The notes: generated by a model not told the origin, from the sequence alone. A stretch of DNA of 6,254 nt from Pseudomonas sp. (GCA_003527165.1 DPSI01000438.1:346-6599), one strand, 5' to 3'. Counted from the first letter of the stretch, positions 1 to 6,254 are shown. Translations and numbers: made by a program.

Positions 1-7
1 TTGCGCT

Positions 8-13
8 TATAAT
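8..13 (+). promoter_or_regulatory. Putative sigma70 -10 box of the his operon
   Basis: The hexamer TATAAT is a perfect sigma70 -10 consensus. It lies 38 bases before the hisB start, so transcription would begin near position 20 and leave a leader of about 30 bases. The matching -35 box would fall upstream of the window and cannot be checked. The leader contains a T-run (21-26) but no room for a his attenuator or leader peptide. The promoter is inferred from sequence only. Confidence 0.55.
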
Positions 14-41
14 GCCGCTCTTTTTTAGCCCCACGATCAGC

Positions 42-45
42 GGAG
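42..45 (+). promoter_or_regulatory. Ribosome binding site of hisB
   Basis: GGAG lies 6 bases before the ATG at 52. This is normal Shine-Dalgarno spacing and supports that start. The resulting protein begins [10 protein letters not shown], which has the same length and register as other pseudomonad HisB proteins. Confidence 0.7.
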
Positions 46-51
46 CTGTCG

Positions 52-645
52 ATGTCCGAACGTACGGCATGCGTAGAGCGCAACACCCTGGAAACCCAGG
101 TCAAGGCCACCATTAACCTCGATGGCACCGGCAAGGCCCGTTTCGCCATCGGCGTGCCTTTTCTCGAACACATGCTCGACCAGATCGCCCGTCACGGGCT
201 GATCGATCTGGATATCGAGTGCAAGGGCGATCTGCACATCGATGACCACCATACCGTGGAAGACGTCGGCATCACCCTCGGTCAGGCATTTGCCAAGGCG
301 GTCGGCGACAAGAAAGGCATGACCCGCTACGGGCATTCCTACGTGCCGCTGGACGAAGCGCTGTCGCGCGTGGTCATCGATTTTTCCGGGCGTCCGGGTC
401 TGCAGATGCATGTCCCCTACACCCGCGCGACCGTCGGCGGCTTCGATGTCGACCTGTTCCAGGAATTCTTCCAGGGCTTCGTCAATCATGCGCTGGTGAC
501 CCTGCACATCGACAACCTGCGCGGGTGCAACACCCATCACCAGATCGAAACCGTCTTCAAGGCGTTCGGCCGCGCGCTGCGCATGGCGGTGACGCTGGAT
601 GAGCGCATGGCCGGCCAGATGCCATCGACCAAGGGTTGCCTGTAA
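52..645 (+). CDS. hisB: Imidazoleglycerol-phosphate dehydratase HisB
   Basis: This cytoplasmic enzyme dehydrates imidazole glycerol phosphate to imidazole acetol phosphate in histidine synthesis. The 197-residue protein is the monofunctional type: there is no N-terminal histidinol-phosphatase domain like that fused to the E. coli enzyme. Two metal-binding His-rich motifs, the family hallmark, are intact: DDHHTVED at residues 64-71 and NTHHQIE at 160-166. FLEHML, with His40, also matches the family. The C-terminus [12 protein letters not shown] is the usual pseudomonad ending. The TAA stop shares its last base with the hisH ATG, so the two genes are probably translationally coupled. The gene is first in the operon and has a good SD. 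Identification is by strong recognition of the family. Confidence 0.97.
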   Translation: MSERTACVERNTLETQVKATINLDGTGKARFAIGVPFLEHMLDQIARHGLIDLDIECKGDLHIDDHHTVEDVGITLGQAFAKAVGDKKGMTRYGHSYVPLDEALSRVVIDFSGRPGLQMHVPYTRATVGGFDVDLFQEFFQGFVNHALVTLHIDNLRGCNTHHQIETVFKAFGRALRMAVTLDERMAGQMPSTKGCL

Positions 646-1283
646 TGCAGACCGTTGCAGTCATCGATTACGGCATGGGCAACTTGCACTCGGTCGCCAA
701 GGCGCTCGAGCACGTCGGCGCCGGTCGGGTGCTGATCACCAGCGATGCGCAGGTCATCCGCGAGGCCGATCGCGTGGTGTTTCCGGGCGTCGGTGCGATC
801 CGCGACTGCATGGCCGAGATTCGCCGCCTGGGCTTCGACGAGCTGGTGCGGGAAGTCAGCGTCGACCGCCCCTTCCTCGGCATCTGCGTCGGTATGCAGG
901 CGCTGATGGAGCGCAGCGAGGAGAATGGCGGTGTCGATTGCATCGGCCTATTCCCCGGTCAGGTGCGCTTTTTCGGCAAGGAGCTGGAAGAGGACGGTGA
1001 GCGCCTGAAAGTGCCGCACATGGGCTGGAACGAGGTGGAGCAGGCAATCGCTCATCCGCTCTGGCACAACATTCCCGCCGATGGCCGTTTCTATTTCGTG
1101 CACAGCTATTACATCGAGGCGGGCAATCCACGGCAGGTGGTCGGCCGCGGCCGTTACGGCAAGGATTTCGCCGCCGCGCTGGCCGACGGTTCGCGCTTCG
1201 CCGTGCAGTTCCACCCCGAAAAGAGCCATACCCACGGCCTGCAGCTGCTGCAGAACTTCGCCGCCTGGGATGGTCGTTGGTAA
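645..1283 (+). CDS. hisH: Imidazole glycerol phosphate synthase, glutaminase subunit HisH
   Basis: This class I glutamine amidotransferase hydrolyses glutamine and channels ammonia to HisF within the cytoplasmic HisHF complex. The 212-residue protein begins [14 protein letters not shown]. The nucleophile elbow GICVGMQ places catalytic Cys81. The partners are His190 and Glu192 in [15 protein letters not shown] (47-51) lies in the expected oxyanion-strand region. The ATG at 645 overlaps the hisB stop as TAATG, with AAGGG at 631-635 as an SD 9 bases upstream. A TTG at 636 in the same frame would add three residues and is less likely. The stop in turn overlaps the next ATG. This copy belongs to the histidine operon, unlike the second hisH/hisF copies that some pseudomonads carry in O-antigen clusters. 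Confidence 0.97.
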   Translation: MQTVAVIDYGMGNLHSVAKALEHVGAGRVLITSDAQVIREADRVVFPGVGAIRDCMAEIRRLGFDELVREVSVDRPFLGICVGMQALMERSEENGGVDCIGLFPGQVRFFGKELEEDGERLKVPHMGWNEVEQAIAHPLWHNIPADGRFYFVHSYYIEAGNPRQVVGRGRYGKDFAAALADGSRFAVQFHPEKSHTHGLQLLQNFAAWDGRW

Positions 1284-1543
1284 TGAGCCGGGCGAAGCTC
1301 AAGGCGCCGGTCCTGACGCTGGATTCCGCTCAGGAGCAGGCTGCGCAGCAGATCGTACAGCGCTTTCTGGAAGATCGTTTCGAGCTGGAGTTGGGCTCAT
1401 TCGAGGCGCAGGAAGTGCTTGATCTGTTCGCCCGTGAAATCGCTCCGCTGTATTACAACAAGGCGATTTTCGATGTGCAGACACACCTGAAAGAAAGGTT
1501 TGAAAGCATCGAAAGCGACTTGTGGGCGCTCGAGAAGAGCTGA
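1283..1543 (+). CDS. Small DUF2164 family protein in the his operon
   Basis: This is an 86-residue protein of unknown function that I place in DUF2164. The recognised features are the pattern [20 protein letters not shown] (28-47) followed by the family signature YYNKAIFD (57-64). It has no signal peptide, membrane segment or cysteines, and is acidic and probably helical. It should be cytoplasmic. The ATG at 1283 overlaps the hisH stop (TAATG) and has only a weak SD, so translation probably depends on ribosomes finishing hisH. A TTG at 1277 would add two residues. hisA follows after 35 bases. From memory, several Pseudomonas genomes have a similar small gene at this place while P. aeruginosa does not. 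No role in histidine synthesis is established. Confidence 0.85.
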   Translation: MSRAKLKAPVLTLDSAQEQAAQQIVQRFLEDRFELELGSFEAQEVLDLFAREIAPLYYNKAIFDVQTHLKERFESIESDLWALEKS

Positions 1544-1578
1544 CCTTAACCGACATCCGATTTGAACAGGTTCGAGCC

Positions 1579-2322
1579 ATGCTGATTATTCCCGCCATCG
1601 ATCTCAAGGACGGCGCCTGCGTGCGTCTGCGTCAGGGGCTTATGGATGACGCCACGGTGTTCTCCGATGACCCGGTGGCCATGGCCGCCAAGTGGGTCGA
1701 GGCCGGCTGCCGCCGTCTGCATCTGGTGGACCTCAACGGCGCCTTCGAAGGCCAGCCGGTCAACGGCGAGGTCGTCACGGCGATCGCCCAGCGTTATCCG
1801 AACCTGCCGATCCAGATCGGCGGCGGCATCCGTTCGCTGGAAACCATCGAGCATTACGTCCGCGCCGGCGTCAGCTACGTGATCATCGGCACCAAGGCGG
1901 TCAAGCAGCCCGAATTCGTCGGCGAAGCCTGCCGGGCTTTCCCCGGCAAGGTCATCGTGGGGCTGGATGCGAAGGACGGTTTCGTCGCCACCGATGGCTG
2001 GGCTGAAGTCAGCAGCGTGCAGGCCGTGGATCTGGCGCGTCGCTTCGAAGCCGATGGCGTCTCGGCGATCGTCTACACCGACATCGCCAAGGACGGCATG
2101 ATGCAGGGGTGCAACGTCGAGGCTACGGTGGCCCTGGCCAATGCCAGCCGCATCCCGGTGATCGCCTCCGGCGGTATTCACAATATCGGCGATATCCAGA
2201 AGCTGCTCGAGACCAACACCCCCGGCATCATCGGCGCCATCACCGGTCGTGCGATCTACGAGGGCACGCTCGATGTAGCCGAAGCGCAGGCGCTCTGCGA
2301 TCTGAAGTACAAGGACGAATGA
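1579..2322 (+). CDS. hisA: ProFAR isomerase HisA
   Basis: HisA performs the Amadori rearrangement of ProFAR to PRFAR, the substrate of HisF. The 247-residue protein is a (beta/alpha)8 barrel. The general acid/base residues are Asp8 (PAIDLKDG) and Asp130 (VGLDAKDG), one in each half-barrel. The phosphate-binding loops are IGGGIR (80-85) and IASGGI (195-200). The frame stays open upstream to 1522, but the family start [12 protein letters not shown] and an AGG 8 bases upstream (1568-1570) select the ATG at 1579. It lies 35 bases after the DUF2164 gene and is presumably co-transcribed with it. Length and all key residues are normal. Confidence 0.97.
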   Translation: MLIIPAIDLKDGACVRLRQGLMDDATVFSDDPVAMAAKWVEAGCRRLHLVDLNGAFEGQPVNGEVVTAIAQRYPNLPIQIGGGIRSLETIEHYVRAGVSYVIIGTKAVKQPEFVGEACRAFPGKVIVGLDAKDGFVATDGWAEVSSVQAVDLARRFEADGVSAIVYTDIAKDGMMQGCNVEATVALANASRIPVIASGGIHNIGDIQKLLETNTPGIIGAITGRAIYEGTLDVAEAQALCDLKYKDE

Positions 2323-2334
2323 GTCGCTGACTCT

Positions 2335-2357
2335 GGTGGATGGCGTTTCCATTCATC
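2335..2357 (+). repeat. Intergenic hairpin 1 (GGTGGAT type)
   Basis: GGTGGATGG (2335-2343) pairs with CCATTCATC (2349-2357) around the loop CGTTT. This gives 9 pairs including two G-T wobbles. It begins 12 bases after the hisA stop and no T-run follows, so it does not look like an intrinsic terminator. Its 5' arm starts with the same seven bases as hairpin 2. The wobbles suggest either selection for RNA structure or decay of a once perfect palindrome. Confidence 0.45.
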
Positions 2358-2364
2358 GGAGGTC

Positions 2365-2398
2365 CGCGGTGGATCGGTAAACATGATCCACCACCGCG
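2365..2398 (+). repeat. Intergenic hairpin 2 (GGTGGAT type)
   Basis: The left arm CGCGGTGGATC (2365-2375) pairs with the right arm GATCCACCACCGCG (2385-2398). This gives 11 Watson-Crick pairs, one three-base bulge that can slide within the CCACCACC tract, and a 9-base loop (2376-2384). It shares GGTGGAT (2369 region) with hairpin 1, so the 3' arm could also pair with the 5' arm of hairpin 1. The paired layout resembles extragenic palindromic (REP/BIME-like) elements of pseudomonads, but family membership is not shown here. Confidence 0.5.
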
Positions 2399-2430
2399 TT
2401 GATCGGTTTGCTTGCAGCGCAGCTGCTTCC

Positions 2431-2434
2431 GGAG
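2431..2434 (+). promoter_or_regulatory. Ribosome binding site of hisF
   Basis: GGAG lies 8 bases before the ATG at 2443. It decides between that start and an in-frame ATG at 2383, which would add 20 residues not expected in HisF. A small perfect stem, GCAGC/GCTGC (2414-2418 with 2422-2426, 3-base loop), stands just upstream and leaves the SD free. Confidence 0.65.
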
Positions 2435-2442
2435 AAAAGCCC

Positions 2443-3213
2443 ATGGCATTGGCAAAACGCATCATCCCCTGTCTCGACGTCGACAACGGCCGAGTGGTCA
2501 AGGGCGTCCAGTTCGAGAACATCCGCGACGCCGGTGATCCGGTGGAAATCGCCCGGCGCTACGACGAGCAGGGCGCCGACGAGATCACCTTCCTCGATAT
2601 CACCGCCAGCGTCGACAACCGCGACACCACGCTGCATACGGTCGAACGCATGGCCAGCCAGGTGTTCATCCCGCTGACCGTGGGCGGCGGCGTGCGCAGC
2701 GTGCAGGACATCCGCAACCTGCTCAACGCCGGGGCCGACAAGGTCTCGATCAATACCGCCGCGGTGTTCACGCCGGAATTCGTCGGCGAGGCCGCCGAGC
2801 GCTTCGGCTCGCAATGCATCGTGGTCGCCATCGATGCCAAGCGGGTTTCCAAGCCGGGCGAAACCCCACGCTGGGAAATATTCACCCATGGTGGCCGCAA
2901 GCCTACCGGGCTCGATGCCGTGCGCTGGGCGCAGAAGATGGAAGCGCTGGGCGCCGGCGAGATCCTTTTGACCAGCATGGACCAGGACGGCGTCAAAAGC
3001 GGCTACGACCTCGGCGTGACGCGCGCCATCAGCGAAGCGGTGCACATCCCGGTGATCGCGTCCGGTGGCGTCGGCAACCTGCAACATCTGGCCGACGGGA
3101 TCATCGAGGGCAAGGCCGATGCGGTGCTGGCAGCGAGCATCTTTCACTTCGGCGAGTACACCGTGCCGGAAGCCAAGGCCTATATGGCTAGCTGCGGCAT
3201 CGTGATGCGTTGA
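2443..3213 (+). CDS. hisF: Imidazole glycerol phosphate synthase, cyclase subunit HisF
   Basis: HisF is the synthase half of the HisHF complex. It combines ammonia from HisH with PRFAR to give imidazole glycerol phosphate and AICAR, the latter feeding purine synthesis. The 256-residue (beta/alpha)8 barrel has the family's usual length. The catalytic aspartates are Asp12 ([14 protein letters not shown]) and Asp131 (VVAIDAKR). The phosphate-binding loops are VGGGVRS (80-86) and ASGGVGN (206-212). LLTSMDQDG (175-183) is also typical. The start is fixed by the family N-terminus [13 protein letters not shown] and the SD at 2431-2434. The gene is separated from hisA by 120 bases with hairpins, unlike the tight junctions earlier in the operon, so hisF may have its own translational or mRNA-stability control. 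Confidence 0.97.
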   Translation: MALAKRIIPCLDVDNGRVVKGVQFENIRDAGDPVEIARRYDEQGADEITFLDITASVDNRDTTLHTVERMASQVFIPLTVGGGVRSVQDIRNLLNAGADKVSINTAAVFTPEFVGEAAERFGSQCIVVAIDAKRVSKPGETPRWEIFTHGGRKPTGLDAVRWAQKMEALGAGEILLTSMDQDGVKSGYDLGVTRAISEAVHIPVIASGGVGNLQHLADGIIEGKADAVLAASIFHFGEYTVPEAKAYMASCGIVMR

Positions 3214-3237
3214 GCCTGCTGCCGATTCGACGATAAA
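3210..3237 (+). promoter_or_regulatory. Weak candidate promoter after hisF
   Basis: TTGAGC (3210-3215), a 16-base spacer and GATAAA (3232-3237) give 4/6 matches to each sigma70 box. It would serve the exported binding protein that starts at 3295. I see no convincing intrinsic terminator between hisF and that gene, so read-through from the his operon is also possible. Confidence 0.25.
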
Positions 3238-3294
3238 AAACAGTTTCAGGGAAGCGGTCGGGCCCTCGCGCCTGCATCAGGGAATCCAAAAATA

Positions 3295-4041
3295 ATGTTG
3301 AAGTCCATGTTTCTTGCCCTGGCGACCAGCCTGGCGCTGGCCGCTGCCGTCGCGCAGGCCGCGCCGGAGCGGATCGATCTGCTCACCGAGAATTTCCCTC
3401 CCTATAACATGGCGGCCGATGGCAAGAATTTCGCGCGCGACGAGAACATCACGGGCATCGCTTCCGACATCATTCGCGAGATGTGCCGTCGCGCGGGTAT
3501 CGACTACACCCTTACCCTGCGCTTCCCTTGGGAGCGGATCTACAAGATGGCTTTGGAGATGCCGGGTTATGGCGTGTTCGTGACGGCTCGGTTGCCTGAG
3601 CGTGAAGCGCTGTTCAAATGGGTAGGTCCTATCGGGCCGGATGACTGGGTGCTGCTGGCGCGCGCCGACAGCGAAATCGAGATCAACAGTCTCGAGCAGG
3701 CCAGACAGTACCGGATTGGTGCCTACAAGGGTGATGCCATTGGCGAGCATCTCGTGGCACAGGGAATGCGGCCGTCGCTGGCCTTGCGCGATCAAACCAA
3801 CGTCCAGAAGCTGCAAAACGGTGCCATCGATCTCTGGGCCACGGGCGATCCGGCGGGACGCTTCCTGGCGAAACAACAAGGCGTGACTGGACTAAAGCGG
3901 GTGCTGCGTTTCGACAGCGCAGAACTTTTCCTGGCGCTGAACAAGCAGGTTTCCGACGAGACGGTGGAAAAGCTGCAGGGCGCGCTGGAGCAGATGCGCG
4001 CTGACGGAACGATAGACCGCATCACTGATCGCTACCTATGA
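3295..4041 (+). CDS. Periplasmic solute-binding-like protein (SBP_bac_3 family)
   Basis: This 248-residue exported protein resembles the amino-acid-type periplasmic binding proteins (PF00497). Residues 1-22 form a Sec signal peptide: Lys3, a hydrophobic Leu/Ala core, and cleavage probably after AQA (20-22). No lipobox Cys is present, so the mature protein should be soluble in the periplasm. Family signs are ENFPPYNM (32-39), TGIASDIIREM (53-63), and VTARLPEREALFKWVGPIG (96-114), where Arg103 is a candidate for the ligand-carboxylate Arg. Also seen are RIGAYKGDAIGEHL (140-153), IDLWATGDP (178-186), and the C-terminal helix ending DRITDRYL. AGGGA lies 11 bases before the ATG. No permease or ATPase gene is adjacent, so the ligand and any transport role are unknown. 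It could work with a distant transporter or be a sensor-type binding protein. From memory, P. aeruginosa has comparable genes after hisF1. Confidence 0.85.
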   Translation: MLKSMFLALATSLALAAAVAQAAPERIDLLTENFPPYNMAADGKNFARDENITGIASDIIREMCRRAGIDYTLTLRFPWERIYKMALEMPGYGVFVTARLPEREALFKWVGPIGPDDWVLLARADSEIEINSLEQARQYRIGAYKGDAIGEHLVAQGMRPSLALRDQTNVQKLQNGAIDLWATGDPAGRFLAKQQGVTGLKRVLRFDSAELFLALNKQVSDETVEKLQGALEQMRADGTIDRITDRYL

Positions 4042-4060
4042 GCTGTCACCTCGCGGGCGC

Positions 4061-4291
4061 CGCTTGAAAGGGGCAAATAGACCTGTGGGCAACGACCGAC
4101 CCTGTCGGGCCATACCTGGCAAACAGGACGGCGTAAGCGGGCTGGCTACGGTACTGCGCTTCAACGATGCGCAACTGTTCCTCGCGTTGAACAGGCAGAC
4201 GCCGGACGAAGTCGTGACGCGGCTGCAAAAGGCTTTGAACGAGATGAAGAGCGACGGTGCCATCGACACCATCATGCGTCGTTATCTCTGA
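4061..4291 (+). pseudogene. 3' remnant of a second, tandem solute-binding-protein gene
   Basis: Twenty bases after the stop of the intact binding-protein gene, the sequence again encodes the last third of the same family, corresponding to about residue 172 onward of the upstream protein. From GVSGLATVLRF to the end IMRRYL, 32 of 53 residues match the upstream copy by my count, with no gaps. This makes it a divergent paralogue rather than a fresh duplicate. The N-terminal two thirds, including the signal peptide, are absent. No ATG with an SD precedes it; only a TTG at 4064 opens the frame. A segment at 4080-4121 reads correctly (DLWATTDPVGPYLA) only in another frame, so two indels flank it. 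The frame it lies in hits a TAA at 4134. Non-functional as a binding protein with good confidence. Confidence 0.8.
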
Positions 4292-4300
4292 ACGGGAGCT

Positions 4301-5113
4301 TCAGCGATAAATGCCGTGTAAGCCATGGGCAGCCATCGCCCGGTTACTTCGGGTGGCGATCATCTGACCGATATCCACCCAGTCGATCCCCTGGGCTGGC
4401 AGACGCGGCAGTTCTCGCTCCAGTAGCGCCAGCGTGCTCCGGTGCGGGTGTCCGATGATCACCACTGAACCCTGCGTGCGAGCCAGTCGCACGGCGGCGC
4501 GGAACTGCGCGGCGACGGCGTCCGGGCTGGGGTCGTCATCGAGAAAAATATCGCGCGACAGGCTGGCCAATCCGATTCGTTGTGCTGCGGCGGCCGCAAC
4601 TGTCGCTGCGTTTGTGCGACTGTCGAGGAAAAACAGATGCCGCTGTTGCAACTCGTTCATCAGGGAGGCCATAGGCTGCTGCTGATCGGTCATCTTGCTG
4701 CCCATATGATTATTCACACCGCTGGCATGGGGAACCTTCGTCAGCGCTCTGTCCAGGCGGCGTGTCAGCTCCGCCTGCGCCAGTTGCGGATGCCAGGCGT
4801 AGGGGCCGCCCGCAGGGGCCATGGGCAGATGCAGCATGACCGTCTTGCCTGCTGCCCTGGCCCGCTCAGCCAGCTTCGTGGCGTGGCGGGTGTCCGGCAG
4901 GATCGACAGGGTCACCGGGCCGGGCAAGGCGAGTACACGCGCGTCCTGGGCGGCATTCTGACCCAGATCGTCGATCACCAGCGTCAGCTTCGGCATCCGC
5001 GAGATGGCCGCCAGGCGTTCCGCTCCATCTGTGGCATCAGCGTCGAGATCAGGAGCGCCAATCGCCAGCAACGGTAAGAGCATTCCCAGCAGCGAAAGTA
5101 CAACCCGTGCCAT
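4301..5113 (-). CDS. Divergent polysaccharide deacetylase, YibQ family
   Basis: This 270-residue protein matches the divergent polysaccharide deacetylase family (PF04748, COG2861, E. coli YibQ). An N-terminal signal peptide (about residues 1-20, ending LLAIGA) predicts export to the periplasm. Conserved motifs appear in order: LVIDDLGQN (45-53) with the Asp pair 48-49, LHLPMAP (94-100), GVNNHMGS (132-139), FFLDSRTN (161-168), RDIFLDDD (187-194), and VIIGHPH (218-224). His136, His222 and His224 with the Asp pair are likely metal-site residues, by analogy with NodB-type barrels. The substrate is unknown; cell-wall glycan is a reasonable guess. The ATG lies 3 bases after the ctpA stop and has no clear SD, so translational coupling to ctpA is likely. 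E. coli yibQ follows envC, which gives the same envelope context. Confidence 0.92.
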   Translation of the reverse strand: MARVVLSLLGMLLPLLAIGAPDLDADATDGAERLAAISRMPKLTLVIDDLGQNAAQDARVLALPGPVTLSILPDTRHATKLAERARAAGKTVMLHLPMAPAGGPYAWHPQLAQAELTRRLDRALTKVPHASGVNNHMGSKMTDQQQPMASLMNELQQRHLFFLDSRTNAATVAAAAAQRIGLASLSRDIFLDDDPSPDAVAAQFRAAVRLARTQGSVVIIGHPHRSTLALLERELPRLPAQGIDWVDIGQMIATRSNRAMAAHGLHGIYR

Positions 5114-5116
5114 CCG

Positions 5117-6254
5117 TTACTGGCCGCGGGTGAGGTTCAATCCCTTGAGCAGATTCAATGCCTGGCCGAGCTGGAAATCCTCATCCTGGGGGCGCGGTGA
5201 ATCGCTGGCGATCGGGGTATTGGTGGGACGCTCCGGGCCGCCGTTGCCGTTGCCGAGATGGCCGGCCAGGTCCGCTTCCCGAACGCCTTCGACGGCCTGC
5301 TCACGGGTGAGCTTGGCGCGCGCCACCTGGATATCCGGTTCGATGCCCTGGGCCTGGATGGAGCGACCGTTGGGTGTGTAATAAAGCGCGGTGGTGAGCT
5401 TCAACGCGCGGTCGTTGTTGAGCGGTAGTACGGTCTGCACCGAGCCCTTGCCGAAGCTGTCGGTACCCATGACTACGCCGCGCTTCTGGTCCTGCAAGGC
5501 ACCGGCGACGATTTCCGATGCGGAGGCGCTTCCACCATTGATCAGCACGACCAGCGAAACACCTTCGCTGGCGTCGGCCGGGTCGGCGCTGAAGCGCAGC
5601 TCGGAATTGGCAATGCGGCCCTTGGTATAGACGATCAGGCCGTCGGTGAGGAAGTGATCGGATACTTCTACTGCTGCCTGCAACACACCGCCAGGATTGT
5701 TGCGTAGGTCGAGCACCAGCCCGTTGAGCTTCTTGCCGTTTTCCTTGCGCAGGCGCGCCAGGGCCTTGCCGACCTCTTCGCCGGTATTGATCTGAAATTG
5801 CGTGACGCGCAGATAACCGTAGCCGGGCTCGAGCATCTGGCTCTTGACGCTGTTGACCTTGATCACCGCGCGGGTGAGCTTGACCGTGAAGGGTTTGCCT
5901 CCCTCGCGCACCAATGACAGCGAAATGTCGCTGCCCGGTTTGCCGCGCATCATGCCGACCGCGTCCATCATCGACATGCCCTTGGTCGGCTTGCCATCGA
6001 TCTTGACGATCAGGTCGCCCGCCTCGATGCCGGCCTTGGAAGCCGGCGTGTCGTCGATCGGTGAAACCACCTTGATGAAACCATCCTCGATGCCCACTTC
6101 GATGCCGAGGCCGCCGAACTCGCCGCTGGTGCTTTCCTGCAGTTCGGCAAAGGCCTCGGGTTCGAGATAGGCGGAATGCGGATCGAGGTTGCTGAGCATG
6201 CCTTTGATGGCATTTTCCAGCAGGGTCTTGTCGTCGACCGGCTCGACATATGCT
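5117..6254 (-). CDS. ctpA: C-terminal processing protease CtpA (5' end outside window)
   Basis: This is an S41-family serine protease of the periplasm, partial at its N-terminus. The window shows 378 codons plus the TAA, and the frame stays open past the window edge from AYVEPVDD; an internal Met at 6199 is not the start. Numbering from the first complete codon (6253), the visible part begins in the helical region LDPHSAYL. A PDZ domain follows at about 49-120 (LGIEVGIEDGFIKVV, AGIEAGDLIVKIDG). The protease core comes next, with LRNNPGG and the Ser-Lys motif: Ser244 in NGGSASASE, Asp255 in GALQD, and Lys269 in FGKGSVQ, matching the spacing of the E. coli Prc triad. The C-terminus ends in a Pro/Asp-rich linker and a short helix. 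P. aeruginosa CtpA (PA5134), which works with lipoprotein LbcA to degrade peptidoglycan hydrolases, is the likely orthologue. Probably co-transcribed with the deacetylase gene. Confidence 0.93.
   Translation of the reverse strand, partial: AYVEPVDDKTLLENAIKGMLSNLDPHSAYLEPEAFAELQESTSGEFGGLGIEVGIEDGFIKVVSPIDDTPASKAGIEAGDLIVKIDGKPTKGMSMMDAVGMMRGKPGSDISLSLVREGGKPFTVKLTRAVIKVNSVKSQMLEPGYGYLRVTQFQINTGEEVGKALARLRKENGKKLNGLVLDLRNNPGGVLQAAVEVSDHFLTDGLIVYTKGRIANSELRFSADPADASEGVSLVVLINGGSASASEIVAGALQDQKRGVVMGTDSFGKGSVQTVLPLNNDRALKLTTALYYTPNGRSIQAQGIEPDIQVARAKLTREQAVEGVREADLAGHLGNGNGGPERPTNTPIASDSPRPQDEDFQLGQALNLLKGLNLTRGQ

Noticed and set aside
1522..1578. N-terminal extension of HisA from an alternative start at 1522.
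   Set aside because: It overlaps the end of the DUF2164 gene and adds 19 residues absent from the family. The ATG at 1579 gives the canonical N-terminus.
2383..2442. A his attenuator or His leader peptide before hisF (Met-Ile-His-His start).
   Set aside because: Only two His codons are present, there is no intrinsic terminator with a T-run, and it is internal to the operon. It is kept only as a weak leader idea.
1546..3147. Two long minus-strand frames (1546-2352 and 2353-3147) lying antisense to hisA and hisF and abutting each other.
   Set aside because: They mirror the codon bias of two certain plus-strand genes in high-GC DNA, show no recognisable family, and their abutment reflects stop positions near the intergenic gap.
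3214..3294. A rho-independent terminator after hisF around the GGGCCC palindrome and A-run.
   Set aside because: The palindrome cannot be extended into a stable stem and no T-run follows it.
4434..5077. Plus-strand frames opposite the deacetylase gene (4434-4685 and 4580-5077).
   Set aside because: The minus-strand gene has all its family motifs. These frames have low-complexity, Arg/Gln/His-rich translations typical of antisense shadows.
1..6254. A hidden defence system, mobile element, CRISPR array, tRNA or rRNA.
   Set aside because: Coding sequence fills nearly all of the window with recognisable housekeeping or envelope genes. I saw no repeat-spacer pattern, transposase, integrase, att-like duplication or structural RNA signature.

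Overview
This window is a high-GC, densely coded chromosomal segment from a gammaproteobacterium of the Pseudomonas/Stutzerimonas type. The call rests on close agreement with remembered pseudomonad HisB, HisH and HisF sequences, on a DUF2164 gene inside the his cluster, and on a CtpA protease plus a YibQ-like deacetylase lying downstream. Genus is inferred by recognition, not by a database search.

Left block, + strand (1-3213): a near-consensus -10 box is followed by hisB, hisH, a small DUF2164 gene, hisA and hisF. These cover the middle of histidine synthesis. HisA isomerises ProFAR to PRFAR. HisH releases ammonia from glutamine, and HisF uses it to convert PRFAR into imidazole glycerol phosphate (IGP) and AICAR. 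HisB then dehydrates IGP. hisB/hisH and hisH/DUF2164 overlap by one base (TAATG), whereas hisF is set apart by a 120-base spacer containing two hairpins that both open with GGTGGAT. The remaining his genes are not in the window.

Middle block, + strand (3295-4291): an exported, solute-binding-like protein (SBP_bac_3 family) with no permease or ATPase beside it. Directly behind it is the decayed 3' end of a divergent tandem paralogue, which carries two mutually compensating frameshifts.

Right block, - strand (4301-6254): a ctpA-type C-terminal processing protease, whose 5' end lies outside the window, is followed after 3 bases by a divergent polysaccharide deacetylase of the YibQ family. Both are predicted to act in the periplasm. 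Homologues sit next to envC-type genes in E. coli and Pseudomonas, which points to cell-wall or envelope work. This unit converges on the pseudogene with only 9 bases between the two stop codons.

Nothing here looks like a defence system, prophage, CRISPR array, transposon or RNA gene. The most interesting items are the paralogue remnant with its paired frameshifts and the structured leader in front of hisF.
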